From Bondarzewia mesenterica (lineage: Eukaryota; Basidiomycota; Agaricomycetes; Russulales; Bondarzewiaceae), in the NCBI GenBank assembly GCA_004802705.1, contig SGPL01000009.1:1-64000 (forward strand): a stretch of DNA of 64,000 nucleotides, given 5' to 3'. The translations under genes and the position numbers were made by a program. The stretch's first letter is position 1. Every line of letters starts with the position of its first letter. This document shows, in pieces, positions 1 through 11,708 of the stretch. Under the pieces are notes generated by a model. That model saw nothing but the letters and a program-made list of their open reading frames with translations, was not told where the DNA came from and made no database searches.

Positions 1-3000
1 CTCGATGCGTCGTCCGCCCAGACGACCGGGATCGGGCGCCTCGCACGCAACGATGCCGAGTTGGCGGCAATAATACTGCGTCGCGGCGTGGAACGCAGTT
101 TTGCGGGTTTGGCGCAGTCCCCAATCCTAAAGTTTTTTTTTCAGTGACATGATCGTCGGCGGAGTTAAAAGGTAGGAAGAAACGCACCCTAGAAACATTC
201 GAGTAAAATGGCAAAGGCGTACGGTGAGGTGCATCGCTCCGAAAGCCGGAATAGAGATCCCGATACTTACTGCCATGTCCTGTGAACACGTCCCACGGCA
301 AGACCATCAGCATCCCCAAAGCACATAGAACATTTCGAAGAAATTACGCACCCGTTATGCCCGATACCGATCGTGATCTCGAGATGACGCTGGAACGCGA
401 TGTTCTGCAGCGTGACGGACGTGGTAGGCATGAACCACCGGTTCTCCTCGCGTTGCAACCACTCGTTCAGGCACCGCTCGAGCGCGTCGAGCTTCTCCAG
501 TGGCGTCCGCCACGCGATCTGCATCGTCAGGTTTTCAAACGTCTTGTCGCTCCGCCGAACATTCGTACTGCGCATCCGAATAAATAAATAAAAACAAGAT
601 CATCGTTGGTCAAAGAAAAGAGGAAGAAAAAGGTGGAGCGGAGGTGAAAACGCACATGAACTTGTTGAAGAGCTGGCTGTTGAAGTAGTACGTCTCCGTC
701 CCATCTGCACGCGCAAAAACGGTCTATACACAATGGAATCAATGAGCCGTACTCATGGGCAAAGACGGGCAAAGAAAACGCACCGCGAACAAGCCCATTT
801 TCTTCACGACCAAGTTCTCCTCTGCGAGGTCAACCGGAGATCGTCAGCCGGATCCACGAAAGTGCTAACGTATGCGAAGAAAAAAAAGAACTCACCATCA
901 ATGAAGCACCTGTCCCCAGTGTCGAACGGACTGCACACACGCACACCCCAATCAGCATCCAAAAGACACAAAAGTTGAAAACCGAGATGTTGACGCACTG
1001 CGTGACAAACAAAAACATGATCGCGTCGAACGCGTTGCTCGCCGCATTCTTGAAAATAAAGCTCGCCGCAATGCCAATGGAATACACGCTCGTCAAGCTC
1101 TTTTCCACGCTGACGCCGAAGATCGACAGGGAGATGAAGAACAGGATAACCGCGGCGAAAAATAGCAGGATACGGTCGAGGGTGTGCAGCGCGGCGCCAA
1201 CGTCGCGCATCGAGCGTGACAGGAACCGCCGCTCCTTGTACACCTTGAGCAGCGTCGTCTTGATCTCCGCGCGCGAGATGTCCCCGTTGTTGTCCGTGTC
1301 GAACACCCGGAACGAGCGCTGCGCGTCCTCGGGCGTACTGTACGCCGGCTCAAGATCCGATGGGAGCAGGTATCGCCGCCGCCGGTCTTTGAACGTCTGG
1401 TAAATTAGCCGTGCAAGACGCTGCGAACAACATACTCATCAGCATCAGCAATCCCCTTTCCAGGGCGGGAGGAAAAGTAGGGGCGCACGCACCTTAGCCT
1501 CGTGTGAGGACGTCACGTCCCACACCAACCCCCCAAGTCCATCATTCCTCCCTTCAATATTCCGCGCATCATGCAACACCGCGTTCTTCAACACCTTAGC
1601 AGCCTTCAACATAACCGTCTCGCTCTCTTCCTCGCTCTCCTTTCTCGCCGCGCCCCCGCCCTCCCGATCCAGTGTCGGCGGGTATCGATGCGCACTCTCC
1701 GACATCACCGCCGACGCTGGCCTCTGCGGCGTGCCCGCGCCCTCCACGCCCTCCACCCTACGCGCTTTCTTATTCTTGCCCTTGCCCTTGCCCTTGCCCT
1801 TCCTCCTGCCCCCCTCCTCGGCGNCCGCATCCCACTCCTCGCTGTCCATCTGCATAGGCTCCGGCGTGCTCGTGTGTGAGCGTCCCGCGCCCCATTCGAA
1901 ATGCCCCCTCTCCACGCCCGGAGTCCCGCCGCCAAAACCAAAAGAAAACACTGGTGTCCGCGTCCCGCCGCCGCCGCCCGAGGAGCGCTTCGCGTGATGC
2001 TTCGGTCGGTAGTCTCGCAAGTGCTCGATAACGCCGAGCGCTTCGCGCAGGGAGTCGATGCGTTCTTTGAAAGCCGTGCGATGAAATGCGAAGGCTGGAA
2101 ATGCGCAATGTTTGAGAAACAAAGGAGAAATTAAAAGAGGTTTGGGAGTGCCCTTACCGATTGCGTGGGACAACATTTTTTGGGCGCACCAGACCAAGAT
2201 CAAGAAAAACAGAAACACGATTACGTTGTCCATCTGCGGTAGTGTATCAGTGGCACGCACGACTTGATGTAGAAGAAATAATGTGCCACCGACCGTGTTG
2301 GTGTACTGTGCCCGACTGAGTTGGTCGTCGCTGCTATTGTGAAGGTGGTATATATTCTCGAAGAGGACGACCCAGCTGACCCAGCCGCTGGCCGCATAAA
2401 ACAGAGGTTTGATGGTGCCTTTGACACTGTTGAAGAGCTCCAGGCGCGTCTTGATGGTTTCGGAGACGTGCCCCCAGGCGAGCGCGACAACGCCGCGGAT
2501 GACAGCGGGGACCATGTCGATGAGCATAGCTAGCCACCATGAAATGACAAGATTTGCGGCAGCCCAGAAGAGCCAGGCTTGGATATTGTCGAGGACATAG
2601 CGTCTATGCTCTGTGGGGTGCGGTTTGTACCAGAAGAAATGGATGAGAATAGGGCCGGTGATGATGATGCCGGCGACGAATGTCGAGCCGATGAGCGAAC
2701 CGAAAAGGAGAGTGAATATCCTGAATGATCGCGACGCGTCTGAGTAGCAGAAATGAGAGAAATGCAAGGAGGCTTACCGCTTTGGGCCCCAACCTCTGTT
2801 TCGCTGAGCAACGCCCATTTGCTGCTCAAACTTGGCCTCTTCGTCAACGAGGTCCTCCTCGGCGCTCCAGTCATAGTCGTCGTCTTCGCCAAACTCATCA
2901 TCGGTGCCCGCAAAAGACGCCTGACGCGAATGGGGGAAGCGCGAGTCGTCGACGGACGAACGGCCGCTATACCCTGGCGCGGGGTCGACGTTGTCGGGAT

Positions 3001-3352
3001 AGTGGACTGTCTTTGTGGTCTTTTCGAGACTCGATCCTGGCTGTTTTTCATCTGGATCGCGCTTGGAGTCCATCAAGTCCACGTGAGAGCGATACGGAGG
3101 AGTCTGCGTCAAGCTGTGGAGATGGTCAATGGCGAGCTGTGAAGTGCTAGCAATGGGTTTGTAGGGAGGAGAGGGAAGAGGAGAAGTAAAGTCGTCGGTG
3201 TCAAAGAGCTGACGGTCGTGAAGGCGAAGGTAGGGTTGACGGGAGGAATGCCCCAGGGAGGAAGAAAGATGATTCTGGGAGTTGGGAGAACCATCATCGT
3301 GATCATGGGGATCTTGCCCATGTTGGCGAACACTGTCCCTGTGGTCAGCCAT
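1..3352 (-). CDS. MscS-family mechanosensitive ion channel with EF-hand, 3' end outside window
   Basis: Probable ER or plasma-membrane mechanosensitive channel like Msy1/Msy2 of fission yeast, which act in Ca2+ handling under osmotic stress. Exons (minus): 3352-2778, 2720-2158, 2094-1493, 1420-999, 930-896, 821-784, 723-656, 567-352, 279-271, 126-1. The acidic N-terminus is followed by several membrane segments from about residue 193 to 375, then a Gly-rich linker that contains an N base (1824). An EF-hand loop (DTDNNGDISRAE) lies near residue 620. Next come the MscS pore helix region (ASFIFKNAASNAFDAIMF) and the beta domain (HPFDTGDRCFID). The conserved TWQDWG stretch is split by a 9-base exon that is one base short of frame. 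About 885 residues are visible. Start at MADHRD is the first in-frame Met that fits. Family call strong; the end is missing. Confidence 0.9.
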
Positions 3353-3890
3353 GGTCGTTCTGCCCAAAAGAGCAACCTTCGCGTATGGGCGATGGGTCGG
3401 CGCGAGCAGAGACTAGAGAAGAGTGGGCCAGCGATGTCCGAGTGGAGTCTGACATTTTGTGGTGTTCGTTATTTCATCGCTGCATAACAAGGCCGTGGTA
3501 ACTTACCGGAAACCATGACAAGTCAGGCACATCCACGCCCGCGCCCCAGATCTCTCTGGAGAGATCCTCTGCAACTGTCCTCTGGGATGGTTGTACAATA
3601 CTTAGATTTCGAGGATACCAACATGAAGTCTTTAATGCGGTCGATAACGGTGAGCCATACTTGAACGTTGAACAAGTTCGTCGAGCGTTGAGCACCACAG
3701 CAGGCAGCAGGCTCGAGATCGCTCCACGGCTAAATTCCAATCTGACCTCGCTTAACACCCCATTTATTTTATTTTCTGAATGACCATATCGGGCGCGGCG
3801 GAAGGACTCTTCCTCCTTCGATGATGTCATGCTCCGTCGAAAGATGCAAATCCACGCATTGCACCACGCTCCTCCTTCCGCATCCTCATC
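3353..3890. promoter_or_regulatory. Divergent intergenic region between channel gene and small coiled-coil gene
   Basis: This 538-base stretch separates two start codons that point away from each other, so it must hold both promoters. I see no clear TATA box. A GTAAGT-like donor on the minus strand near 3507 could belong to a 5' UTR intron of the channel gene, but I could not pair it with a convincing acceptor. Confidence 0.5.
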
Positions 3891-4587
3891 ATGTTCGGCC
3901 CAAAAGACCCCGCCAAAAAAGCCGAAAAAGCCCTCGCCAAAGAGGCCAAATCCGACGCTAAGGCGCTCGACAGGGCCGCCAATGCCCTTCACAGCACCGA
4001 AAAAGCTCAGATAAAGGCCCAAAAGGTTCGTCCTCGGCCCCCCGCTCGCCCCATATGTACTTACTCACCGTACGTCCGACAACACTGCCATAGGCTGCGG
4101 AGAAAGCAGCGGACGCGGAGGAAGAGGCCGTCAAGACTGAGCACAAGGCCGCCATCGCCCTCGATGACGCTACGCACAAGCATGACGTCGCCGTCACGCA
4201 GCAGAGACAGAGGCACGAAGAAGTCCAGGTATCTATCTATCTTCCTTCTCCGTATGCACCTTGAGCTCACCTACTGATCACTGCGTCTCAGCTGAAACAA
4301 GATCACAACCAAAAGCTCAAACACGACGTCGCAGACAAGAAAGCCGAACTTGCGAGTATCACCCGCAGAAAGGAGGCCGCCGACGTGAGTATCGTCCTCG
4401 ATTCCGCCTCACAAAAAATACTGACATCGCCTCAAAAAACCCGCAGAAGGAACGCGATGACAAACTAGCGCATCTGCGCATTACCGCCGATCCAAACGCC
4501 GCGGCCGACCGTATCGAGCAGTCTGCGACTGCGGCCGTTGCAGGGGGAGACCCCAATCAACCCGGCGCCTTCGTGCATACGAACTAG
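3891..4587 (+). CDS. Small Lys/Ala-rich coiled-coil protein, 167 residues
   Basis: Function unknown. Four exons join in phase 0 at consensus sites: 3891-4025, 4094-4228, 4292-4384 and 4447-4587. The predicted protein starts MFGPKDPAKKAEKALAKEAK, is rich in Lys, Ala, Glu and Asp almost throughout, and should form a long helix or coiled coil. The C-terminus is less charged and ends in GAFVHTN. There is no signal peptide or membrane segment. All three introns lie between codons, which together with the heptad-like sequence suggests growth by exon duplication, although the exons are not obviously repeats. I believe similar short proteins occur in other basidiomycetes but cannot name a family. Confidence 0.8.
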
Positions 4588-7500
4588 GAATAAGTTGTCT
4601 GCACAACAGCCAAGCTCGGACGGACACGAACTTGCGCATTTTGAATGCGGTCGGAAAGCTTTATGTATTCATTTTCTTTGATTATTGTCTCTCCATTGGG
4701 TCTCTCTTGTTAGGATACGCCACTTGTTTTAATATTTCGTTGCATACACGGACATAGCATGTATACTCAGTCCATAGTAGGCGGACTAGGAAGTAGTATG
4801 TACAGTAGTACTTGTAGTAGCACCTATTTGTGTTGTATATCACCAGATTTCGAGGAGTGTACGTAGACTTTAACAACGTCGTAATTTTGCAATTACAATT
4901 CAGCACCCAACACGATGTCCAACATAAGTGGATGCTCTCGTGTTTTTTGCGTTACTGCAATCGTATTCGCATTGCCGGAGCCAGTGACGGCCGTGTCAGA
5001 CGACGACATCGACATTCATCCGATCTGCGCCGCGGGACTTGAAAGCTTCGGCCAGACTGTAAATTTTATATTTGAGAGCTTGGTGTACAGTGTGAAGCAA
5101 CATCCAACTCGTGAGATTGGGGTAGGCTCGAGGGGACTCACCTCACCAAGTGAGTCTGTAAGAGAAGATAAATAAATGCTAAGAATACCAGTGACGAAGG
5201 GAGGAGAATGTGCGACCTTACTTTCAAGGGAGCTCAGAAGGTTCAATATTTCACTTCACCATAAATTTACCTGTCCGCGCCGGCTCGCTTCAGGCTTCCA
5301 TCTGCTGTGACAACGGTGACACTGACGGAGCAGCACTTTTTGTATGATCACGAACGCAAGAATATTACTCCACATCGATCCAGCTTCGTAAGGTGTGGTC
5401 AAAGGGCCCTCGGATACTGCACGGCTCAGCCTCGGCTGGGAGGCGAAGCTGTTGGTGCACCACTTGAAAACGTGGTGTCGGATGCTGGCGATTATGAGCG
5501 TGTTGGGCTGGGCCACGGGCATCGGCTGCGTGTGACAGCCCATGCACCAGGGCTCGGACTCGCCTCACCCTCACATTGTTTTTGCATGACGCCAGTGGAC
5601 GGGTACCGATGCGGCTGCGTTGCCCCTCGGGAGGGGTGAGTGTCGACGTCTATGAGTCTCCTATGTGCGCCTTGCTAGCGGAGGGGGCTCGGAAGAATTG
5701 GGAATTAAAGAGAGCAGCTGCGGTGCTGGTCATTAAATGTGTTTGCATGTGCCTTCAATGGCGATTGAGGGGAGAGATCGGCAGGATACAGGCGAGAGAT
5801 GCCATTGGACGGTGGAGATACTAGAGACACTATGGAATGATGGAGATGCGAGGGATACGATGTGAGTACTGAAGAGACAAGAAACAGGAGGAATCCACAC
5901 TGACGCCGTGAGTTCCGAGTCTGTTTGAGATCGCGGTCCATATGGGTATACTGAAACGTCCAAACAGTCAGCTGTACGTAGCAATGAACACCTCGGCTCA
6001 GCCTCAACAAACTTGGGGGTGAGGGGATTGCCGGCGCGAAAGGGCAGCCTAGGCAATCGAGTCGAGTGGGTTCCAACCCGTGTCCCAATGAATGTGACTT
6101 GGACATCGTTAGAGGGTGAACTGGCAATGGGACTGGCCGCTTTCCCCAAAAGCTGTGAAGCCCCTCGAGTCCTATCGATATGTAAGGAATAGACCTATAA
6201 CCATTCATGAACTTCTGGAAGTAGTGCACACGATTTCGTGCAAGTCAGTGTTACTTGGCGCTCACTGACGGGCACTTCCTGGGTCCTGCCCGTGGGCAAT
6301 CGCGAGCTGGTGCGATCAACATGCCATGAGTTCATTCGCTACACAGGGGAAAGAAGTTGATCTTTTCCAGTTTGCTTGATGTCTGTTAACCTCAATGAAC
6401 TCTTCTGAGTCGGACGACATGAGATGGGTGAGTAAAACATGCATGAGACGCGCGACTTGGAGGCGATGAATCACGGAAAATTGACGGAGGATCAGGCTTC
6501 CGCGCGGCTATAGCAGCTTTAGCCCCTCGTAGCGAGTGACTCAAGCCGCTTCACGAAGTAGCGTTCGTAGAACACACGACAGAGCATGCCGCAAACTCAC
6601 CAGAGGCATAAAAGTCCACCGCCACAAATGTCAACGGGCATTTGCCATTAAGCATTCGGTACTCGATGAGCCGGGCCTTAAAATCATTCTGCAGGAAGCT
6701 AAAGGACGGCTTGGCAATGCAATTGCACAGGGCGCGCAGGACCGTTGCTCTAGGATCGGCTATGCCTATGAGCGGGGGAATAGAGGGTGAGTTTGTCAGA
6801 CTGATGGTTGAGCGAGGATGGGGTTCCATGAGCCCCATCTGTCTAAAGGAAGTTGTGGGCGGCGACGTTGCTGTCCCGCGCGCTCCATGAATTCCGAAAA
6901 AGTATGCCCTCGTGAATGAGAGCCATGACTCCGCGGGTGCTGGCACATAAATTCGACCCAGTTTCCGAAAGTTGATTCCCGCCATCACGTACGTCGCGGA
7001 ACTTCCCAGCTACCTACACTTACTGCATGGAAGTTTCACTACGTCTCGCTATTGCCGTTGGTTCTCTGATGGGCTGGGTCTTACCTTGCGAGAACTCGTG
7101 GTCTACGATTCCGTTTCCTTTGCGTCCCGAGGCGGCCGTGGTAGATAGTCACGGAGGTAATATTGTCCTAGATAAGTAAAAGGAAGCCATGATATGAGTA
7201 AATTAACAGCGAAGGCTACTAAGTGAAGGGTAGTGAAACGCAAACGAAGGAGTTTAAGCAAGACGGACGAACGGGCATAGTTGACATGGACGAATGAATT
7301 CCGTGAAGTCCAAATGATTCTACTCTCTGTGGCACTAGAAGTGAGGCCTTGAGGCCCTGTAATGCCATTCAGTAAAATGCTGAAAAGCCTCTAGTGACTT
7401 TGGCGGGCCGGGTTCCTTTTTGATAGTGCAATTTTGACTAAGAGGGACCAATAGCATGAGGCCACATGGACAGAAAGAGCGGCACTCTGCATCCTCCTGG

Positions 7501-7827
7501 AGCATCCTGTCCAGAGAATTTCAGGTCACTTCAAAGCCAAAAATTAAAGAGTTTGAGCCTGAGGTCATTGCTCAAACACACAGGCTCAAACGACGGAACA
7601 GCGGAAACTGTAAGTTTTGAATATGTTCGGCCATTTTCGTGCAACTTGGGTCACTGTGACAGCCACGTGTCGCGGAGTCCAAATGCAATTGCCCTTTCAA
7701 GTTCGTCGTGCTCATCGACGACAACAGTTCTATCGCCCATCGCCAAACCATCCTAAAGGCCAACTCACCAGCTTCAACTCTTTTTTCTATGCTATAACTG
7801 CAAAAACTACGTCCACTCATACTTATC
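4588..7827. other. Gene-poor stretch
   Basis: No complete gene could be supported. The start is AT-rich and probably holds the 3' UTR of the upstream gene. Several open frames of 80-175 codons exist (for example 5705-6229 minus) but show no family, no sensible splice pattern and no compositional signal. A weak gene-remnant candidate lies at 6551-6988 and is listed separately. Confidence 0.6.
6551..6988 (-). pseudogene. Possible gene fragment ending at a splice donor
   Basis: A 145-codon open frame on the minus strand contains ARLIEYRMLNGKCPLTFVAV followed by DFYASG. It meets a strong donor (CTG then GTGAGT) near 6597, as expected of a real exon. The phrase weakly recalls the C-terminal part of fungal PI-PLC-X-like phosphodiesterases, a resemblance from memory only. 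No upstream catalytic exons with the usual His motifs are visible between 7000 and 7800, so if real this is a remnant. It may equally be a chance ORF. Confidence 0.25.
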
Positions 7828-10800
7828 ATGAATAGAAACCCTTTCGCGCAGCCAACCTATAATTCTCAACAACCACCTCTCCCACCGGGCCCTCCCCCGC
7901 CCCAACCTGCCCAGCCCGACTATTCTGCGTATTGGGCGGCTGCAGCTGCCGTTCAGCAGCAAGCGCAGCCTGCATATAATGCTCAATGGGCTGCTGCGCC
8001 TTCAACAGCGCCCGCCGCGCCCGCTCGGCCGACAGCAGAGCAGACAGCGCTCTACGCTAACTACGGGTACGGGGGACAACAAGGATTTCAATGGCAGGCG
8101 CAGCATCAGCACCAGCAACGGGCCNCTCAAGCGCCTTACCAGCCGCCTCAGCCTCCCCCGCCGCCCCCGCCACAGCAGTACAACCCATATCAGCCACAAG
8201 CCGGTGCTGGGTATGCTCAGTCATATGTCGCACAGGCCGCTCCGGCTCCCCCGCCCCCTCCCCCGACTGTTCAGCAGCCCTTCATCTTACCTCCTCAGCA
8301 ATCGCAGCAGCAGCAGCAACAACAACAGCGCCCATTTTACCAGCAAGGCCAGAGGCAGAATCAAGGATATCGTCAGAGCAGTCAACAGCAGCCGCAGCAT
8401 GGCGTGCAGCATACTCCCCCCAATCACCTACCCCCTGCGAAGCGCCCAAGACATGAATATCATTCGAAAGGACCACAGCAGCATCAGGCTCAGCCACCGC
8501 CGCAGCCTCAGTTCCAACCGCCGCCGCCTCCTCCAGGGCCTATGCCTGGGCAGATGATGCAGCAACAAGGCCAAATGGGAAGTGGTAGTAGTGGATATAG
8601 TGGACGCGGCGGTGGGCAGGGAGGGCCAATGGGTAGAGGTGGTGGACAAGGCGGTCGCGGCGGAGGCGGGGGGAGAGGGAGAGGTGGGAGTATGGGGAGC
8701 AACAGAGGTGGCCCTGGGAGGGGAAGGGGCGGGAGCATGTACAGCAGCGGAAGAGGAGGAAGTCAGGGTGGAAACCAGCTGAGAAGTCATGGTTCGCGGG
8801 GCAACTTTGGAGGAAACAATCGCGATGGCAGTCGGCGAGGTGGATCGTTCGTAAGTGGCGGCAGTGGTGGAGACCGCAGTGGTAGTGGTCATCATCACCC
8901 GCAAGGGATGAATCAGTCCTATCGCGGACGCAGTCAAGGCCATTCCCACACGCACAACTATGGGCGTGGAGGACGGCATGATGGGGGCAGTGGTGCTAGC
9001 GGCGTCTTTGGCTCTCGCGATGGTGGCATGATGTCGTCCAGCTTTGTGAGCAATGTGGGCAGCAACAGCGGTAAGAAGGACGAGAATCGCCGCACACTGA
9101 CAGATTTCAAGATTGTTGGTCTCGAGATTCAGGATCTCTCATGGAGCTGGGGTATCACACCATCATCGAAGGTTGAACCCATCGATGATGCAAAGGCGGC
9201 TGTTTCTTCGGGCTCAGAAAAGAGCTCATCCGCGCAGACCAAGGACGAGGCTGCAGACCCGTCCAAAGCTTCAGATATTTCTCCAGCTCCTCTCAAGGCT
9301 GATGGCACGGATGCTACCGTTATTAAGTCCGAAGATGCTACAGGCTTAGAGAGTAATGTTGTTACTTCTACTGCTAATGCTGGTCAGCCAGAGGCCAAGC
9401 CGCTGGTAGACATGCCAGCGCCAAGCCTTCTTCCTCCTCCGCCTTCGCGCATCCGCATCTACTTCCACACACCTGTTACTCCTGACGATTCGCAACTTCA
9501 TGGTGGTAGTGCGATGTCATTCGTCGGTGCCCATGCGCCCGGCGAGGTACGAAAGGGCAAGCGCAAGAAGCTCGAGGACGACGATGGCGACCTCGAAGAG
9601 GGACGCGCCCCCGCCGCCGCCTCCAGGCGGTCGGGATGATCGTGCGTTGAGCATGGATGTGATCGACCGCGCGAGCACCGCTCCCAGCGTCGCTGAAACT
9701 GCGAGCGAGGGCGATTGGCTCATGGCTGCTATTGGTGAAGATGAGGGTGATGCAGATGGCGGTGAAGGCGACGGTGACCTGCATGTCAGCGAGGTTGTTG
9801 GTGCTCACTCGGACGAAGGCACAGACGGCGCATACGTCGCTGAAAGTGAAGAATATGGTAAGTCTTGCTTTGTCTTGATGGGTTTCAAACTGCTCGTGTG
9901 GACGAGCGCCGTGTCATCGCATCATGCGCCTCCGTTGCGGGTCCACACTGCTGACTCTTTGGTTTTCGTTGTGAAGGCAATTATGAGGGCGAAGAGGCAC
10001 ATGATATGTCTGTGACGGAGGACCCATTGGGCCCCGCTGCTGAACACAATATGGGCGAAGCACGTGGTGCGGAGTCTGTTGAAAAGGATGGTCCACAGGG
10101 TCCCAGTGGATCAAATGATTCGAGCGGTGACCCCGAGTTTCTGGTTAATGGTACTAATGGAAAGGGTGTGGTCCCTCATCCTGAGCAGCAGGAGAGCGTT
10201 CCTTCTGTTGACAATGCAGTGTCCTCTACTGCTGACGGTTCCGCGGTTCCAAATGGGAAGCATTCTTTCCCTCCTATCTCTACTCCCGTTGCTCCTGCTC
10301 CTTCTGCTTCTGATGATTCTACGTCTTCTGCGGCGTCTGTTGCTGCCCTCATTGCTCCGCCTCCCGAGCCCGCTTCTCTTGTTAGCGCAGAACAACCTGC
10401 TGATCCACCCCACAGCCATGATAGCCAGGTGCATGCAGGACCTGTCACTCCCTCTTCCACACCATCTTTATCTACAGGCGACCGCTCTCTTACACAAGAG
10501 GCTACAATCCGGATACCTTCTGAAATCACCAACGACGATCTTTCCTTCGACGAAGCAACTCAAGTGGAAACCCAGGTCGATGATTCGAGTCCTTCCGAGG
10601 CAAATACTCTTGTCTCCGGTGGCACTATCATCTCGACCTATGGAGAGTTGAATCAGCTACCCATGAAAACCGAGCCGCAGACGGGCGCCCGGGTGCCATC
10701 GGCTAACCGTCTCTCGATCTCCTATGCTGCGGGAATGAAAAGGCTTGTCATCAACGCGGGGATCGTGGAGAAACTGAAGGTCTTCAGAAGCGAAGGCCGC

Positions 10801-11708
10801 ATTGAGGTTTACATGAACATTGACAAGGACGATGCGGGCGAGTTGAAGGGTATCATGGTTCGTGAAGAGTCCCATTGTGGGTTTTGGTACATACGCTTAC
10901 TAATCCGGGACCGGCCACTAGATCGAGAGTTTATCAGAGGCGACGAAGTCATATGTGCCTCTTGAAGCTCTTTCACGGGTGGTCGACGTTGATCCTACCG
11001 TCCCGCCCTTCTCGAAAGCGGCGATTCCATCAAAGTTGACGCTTCTCGTCCACCTTAACACGGAGCGCCCACTTTCAGAGCCTAAGTGGGTGAAGACGGG
11101 TGATGTTCAGGAGTGGTTGAAGTCCGAATTTGGGCGAATGTTTTGGGTGGCAGGCGACGCTGCCGAAGGGTGGGAAAAGAAGATCGAGGTCGTTGATCCA
11201 GCGGTGAGCTCTTTTCAGTCTACTGCCGTGACCTTACTAAGTACTCCTGCTCATGCTCGATCAGCCGCCTACCATCTGGACCACACTTGAATGTTGGTCG
11301 GTTGACTCGTCGGCCGGCCTGCTAACCGAGCGCCAGCGGTTCCTTCGGACACACATGACGGAGACGGATAACATCTTGGAGATCCTGCTCCGGTTGGTGA
11401 GGGGTGAACGCGCTACGCCTTTCTCACAGTCCTCGCCCATTTCCACGAGTATATCGGGGCCTTTACTCTCCGCGATGTCGGAAGGCTCAGCTCACGGTGC
11501 TCAGCAGACACACGTTTCCCTCGGCGTATTGGCCATATTCCGTATGGCGACGGACTACGCTAAAAGGGCTATCGGTGACGAGAGAGGGAAGACCGAAGTG
11601 GAGGAACGCGTCGGAGAGATTATCCGGTGCATGCCGAAGCATCTGCTCTACAAGAGCTTAGACGGTATATTCAAGGAATGGAAAGTCGAAAAGAAAGGGG
11701 GAAGATGA
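7828..11708 (+). CDS. Large Pro/Gln-rich, RGG-repeat protein (about 1,211 residues)
   Basis: Unknown function; the composition suggests a nuclear or cytoplasmic RNA-binding scaffold. Exons: 7828-9857, 9977-10857, 10922-11203, 11265-11708. Residues 1-250 are rich in Pro, Gln, Ala and Tyr with poly-Pro and poly-Gln runs and one N base (8125). Residues about 250-400 are Gly/Arg/Ser-rich with many RGG and GRG motifs. Then follow a short conserved-looking block (DFKIVGLEIQDLSWSWG), a Lys-rich stretch (GKRKKLEDDD) that could be a nuclear signal, a long acidic and Ser-rich region, and a folded-looking C-terminus (RLVINAGIVEKLKVF onward). The first exon needs removal of one base at the C5 run 9608-9612 to stay in frame; the total is then an exact multiple of three. 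No RRM or KH domain recognised. Confidence 0.8.

Noticed and set aside
4915..5175. 86-codon frame with a hydrophobic N-terminus resembling a signal peptide
   Set aside because: Hydrophobic stretch is short and broken by Pro; no continuation, splice support or family.
5705..6229. 174-codon minus-strand frame
   Set aside because: No splice sites or family; amino-acid pattern not protein-like.
8428..8979. Ser/Thr-rich 183-codon frame opposite the RGG protein
   Set aside because: Antisense shadow of the repetitive Gly/Arg codons.
9547..9598. 52-base GTACGA...AAG intron in the RGG gene
   Set aside because: It would fix the frame but has no pyrimidine tract or branch site and would remove a Lys-rich coding stretch; a homopolymer error is simpler.
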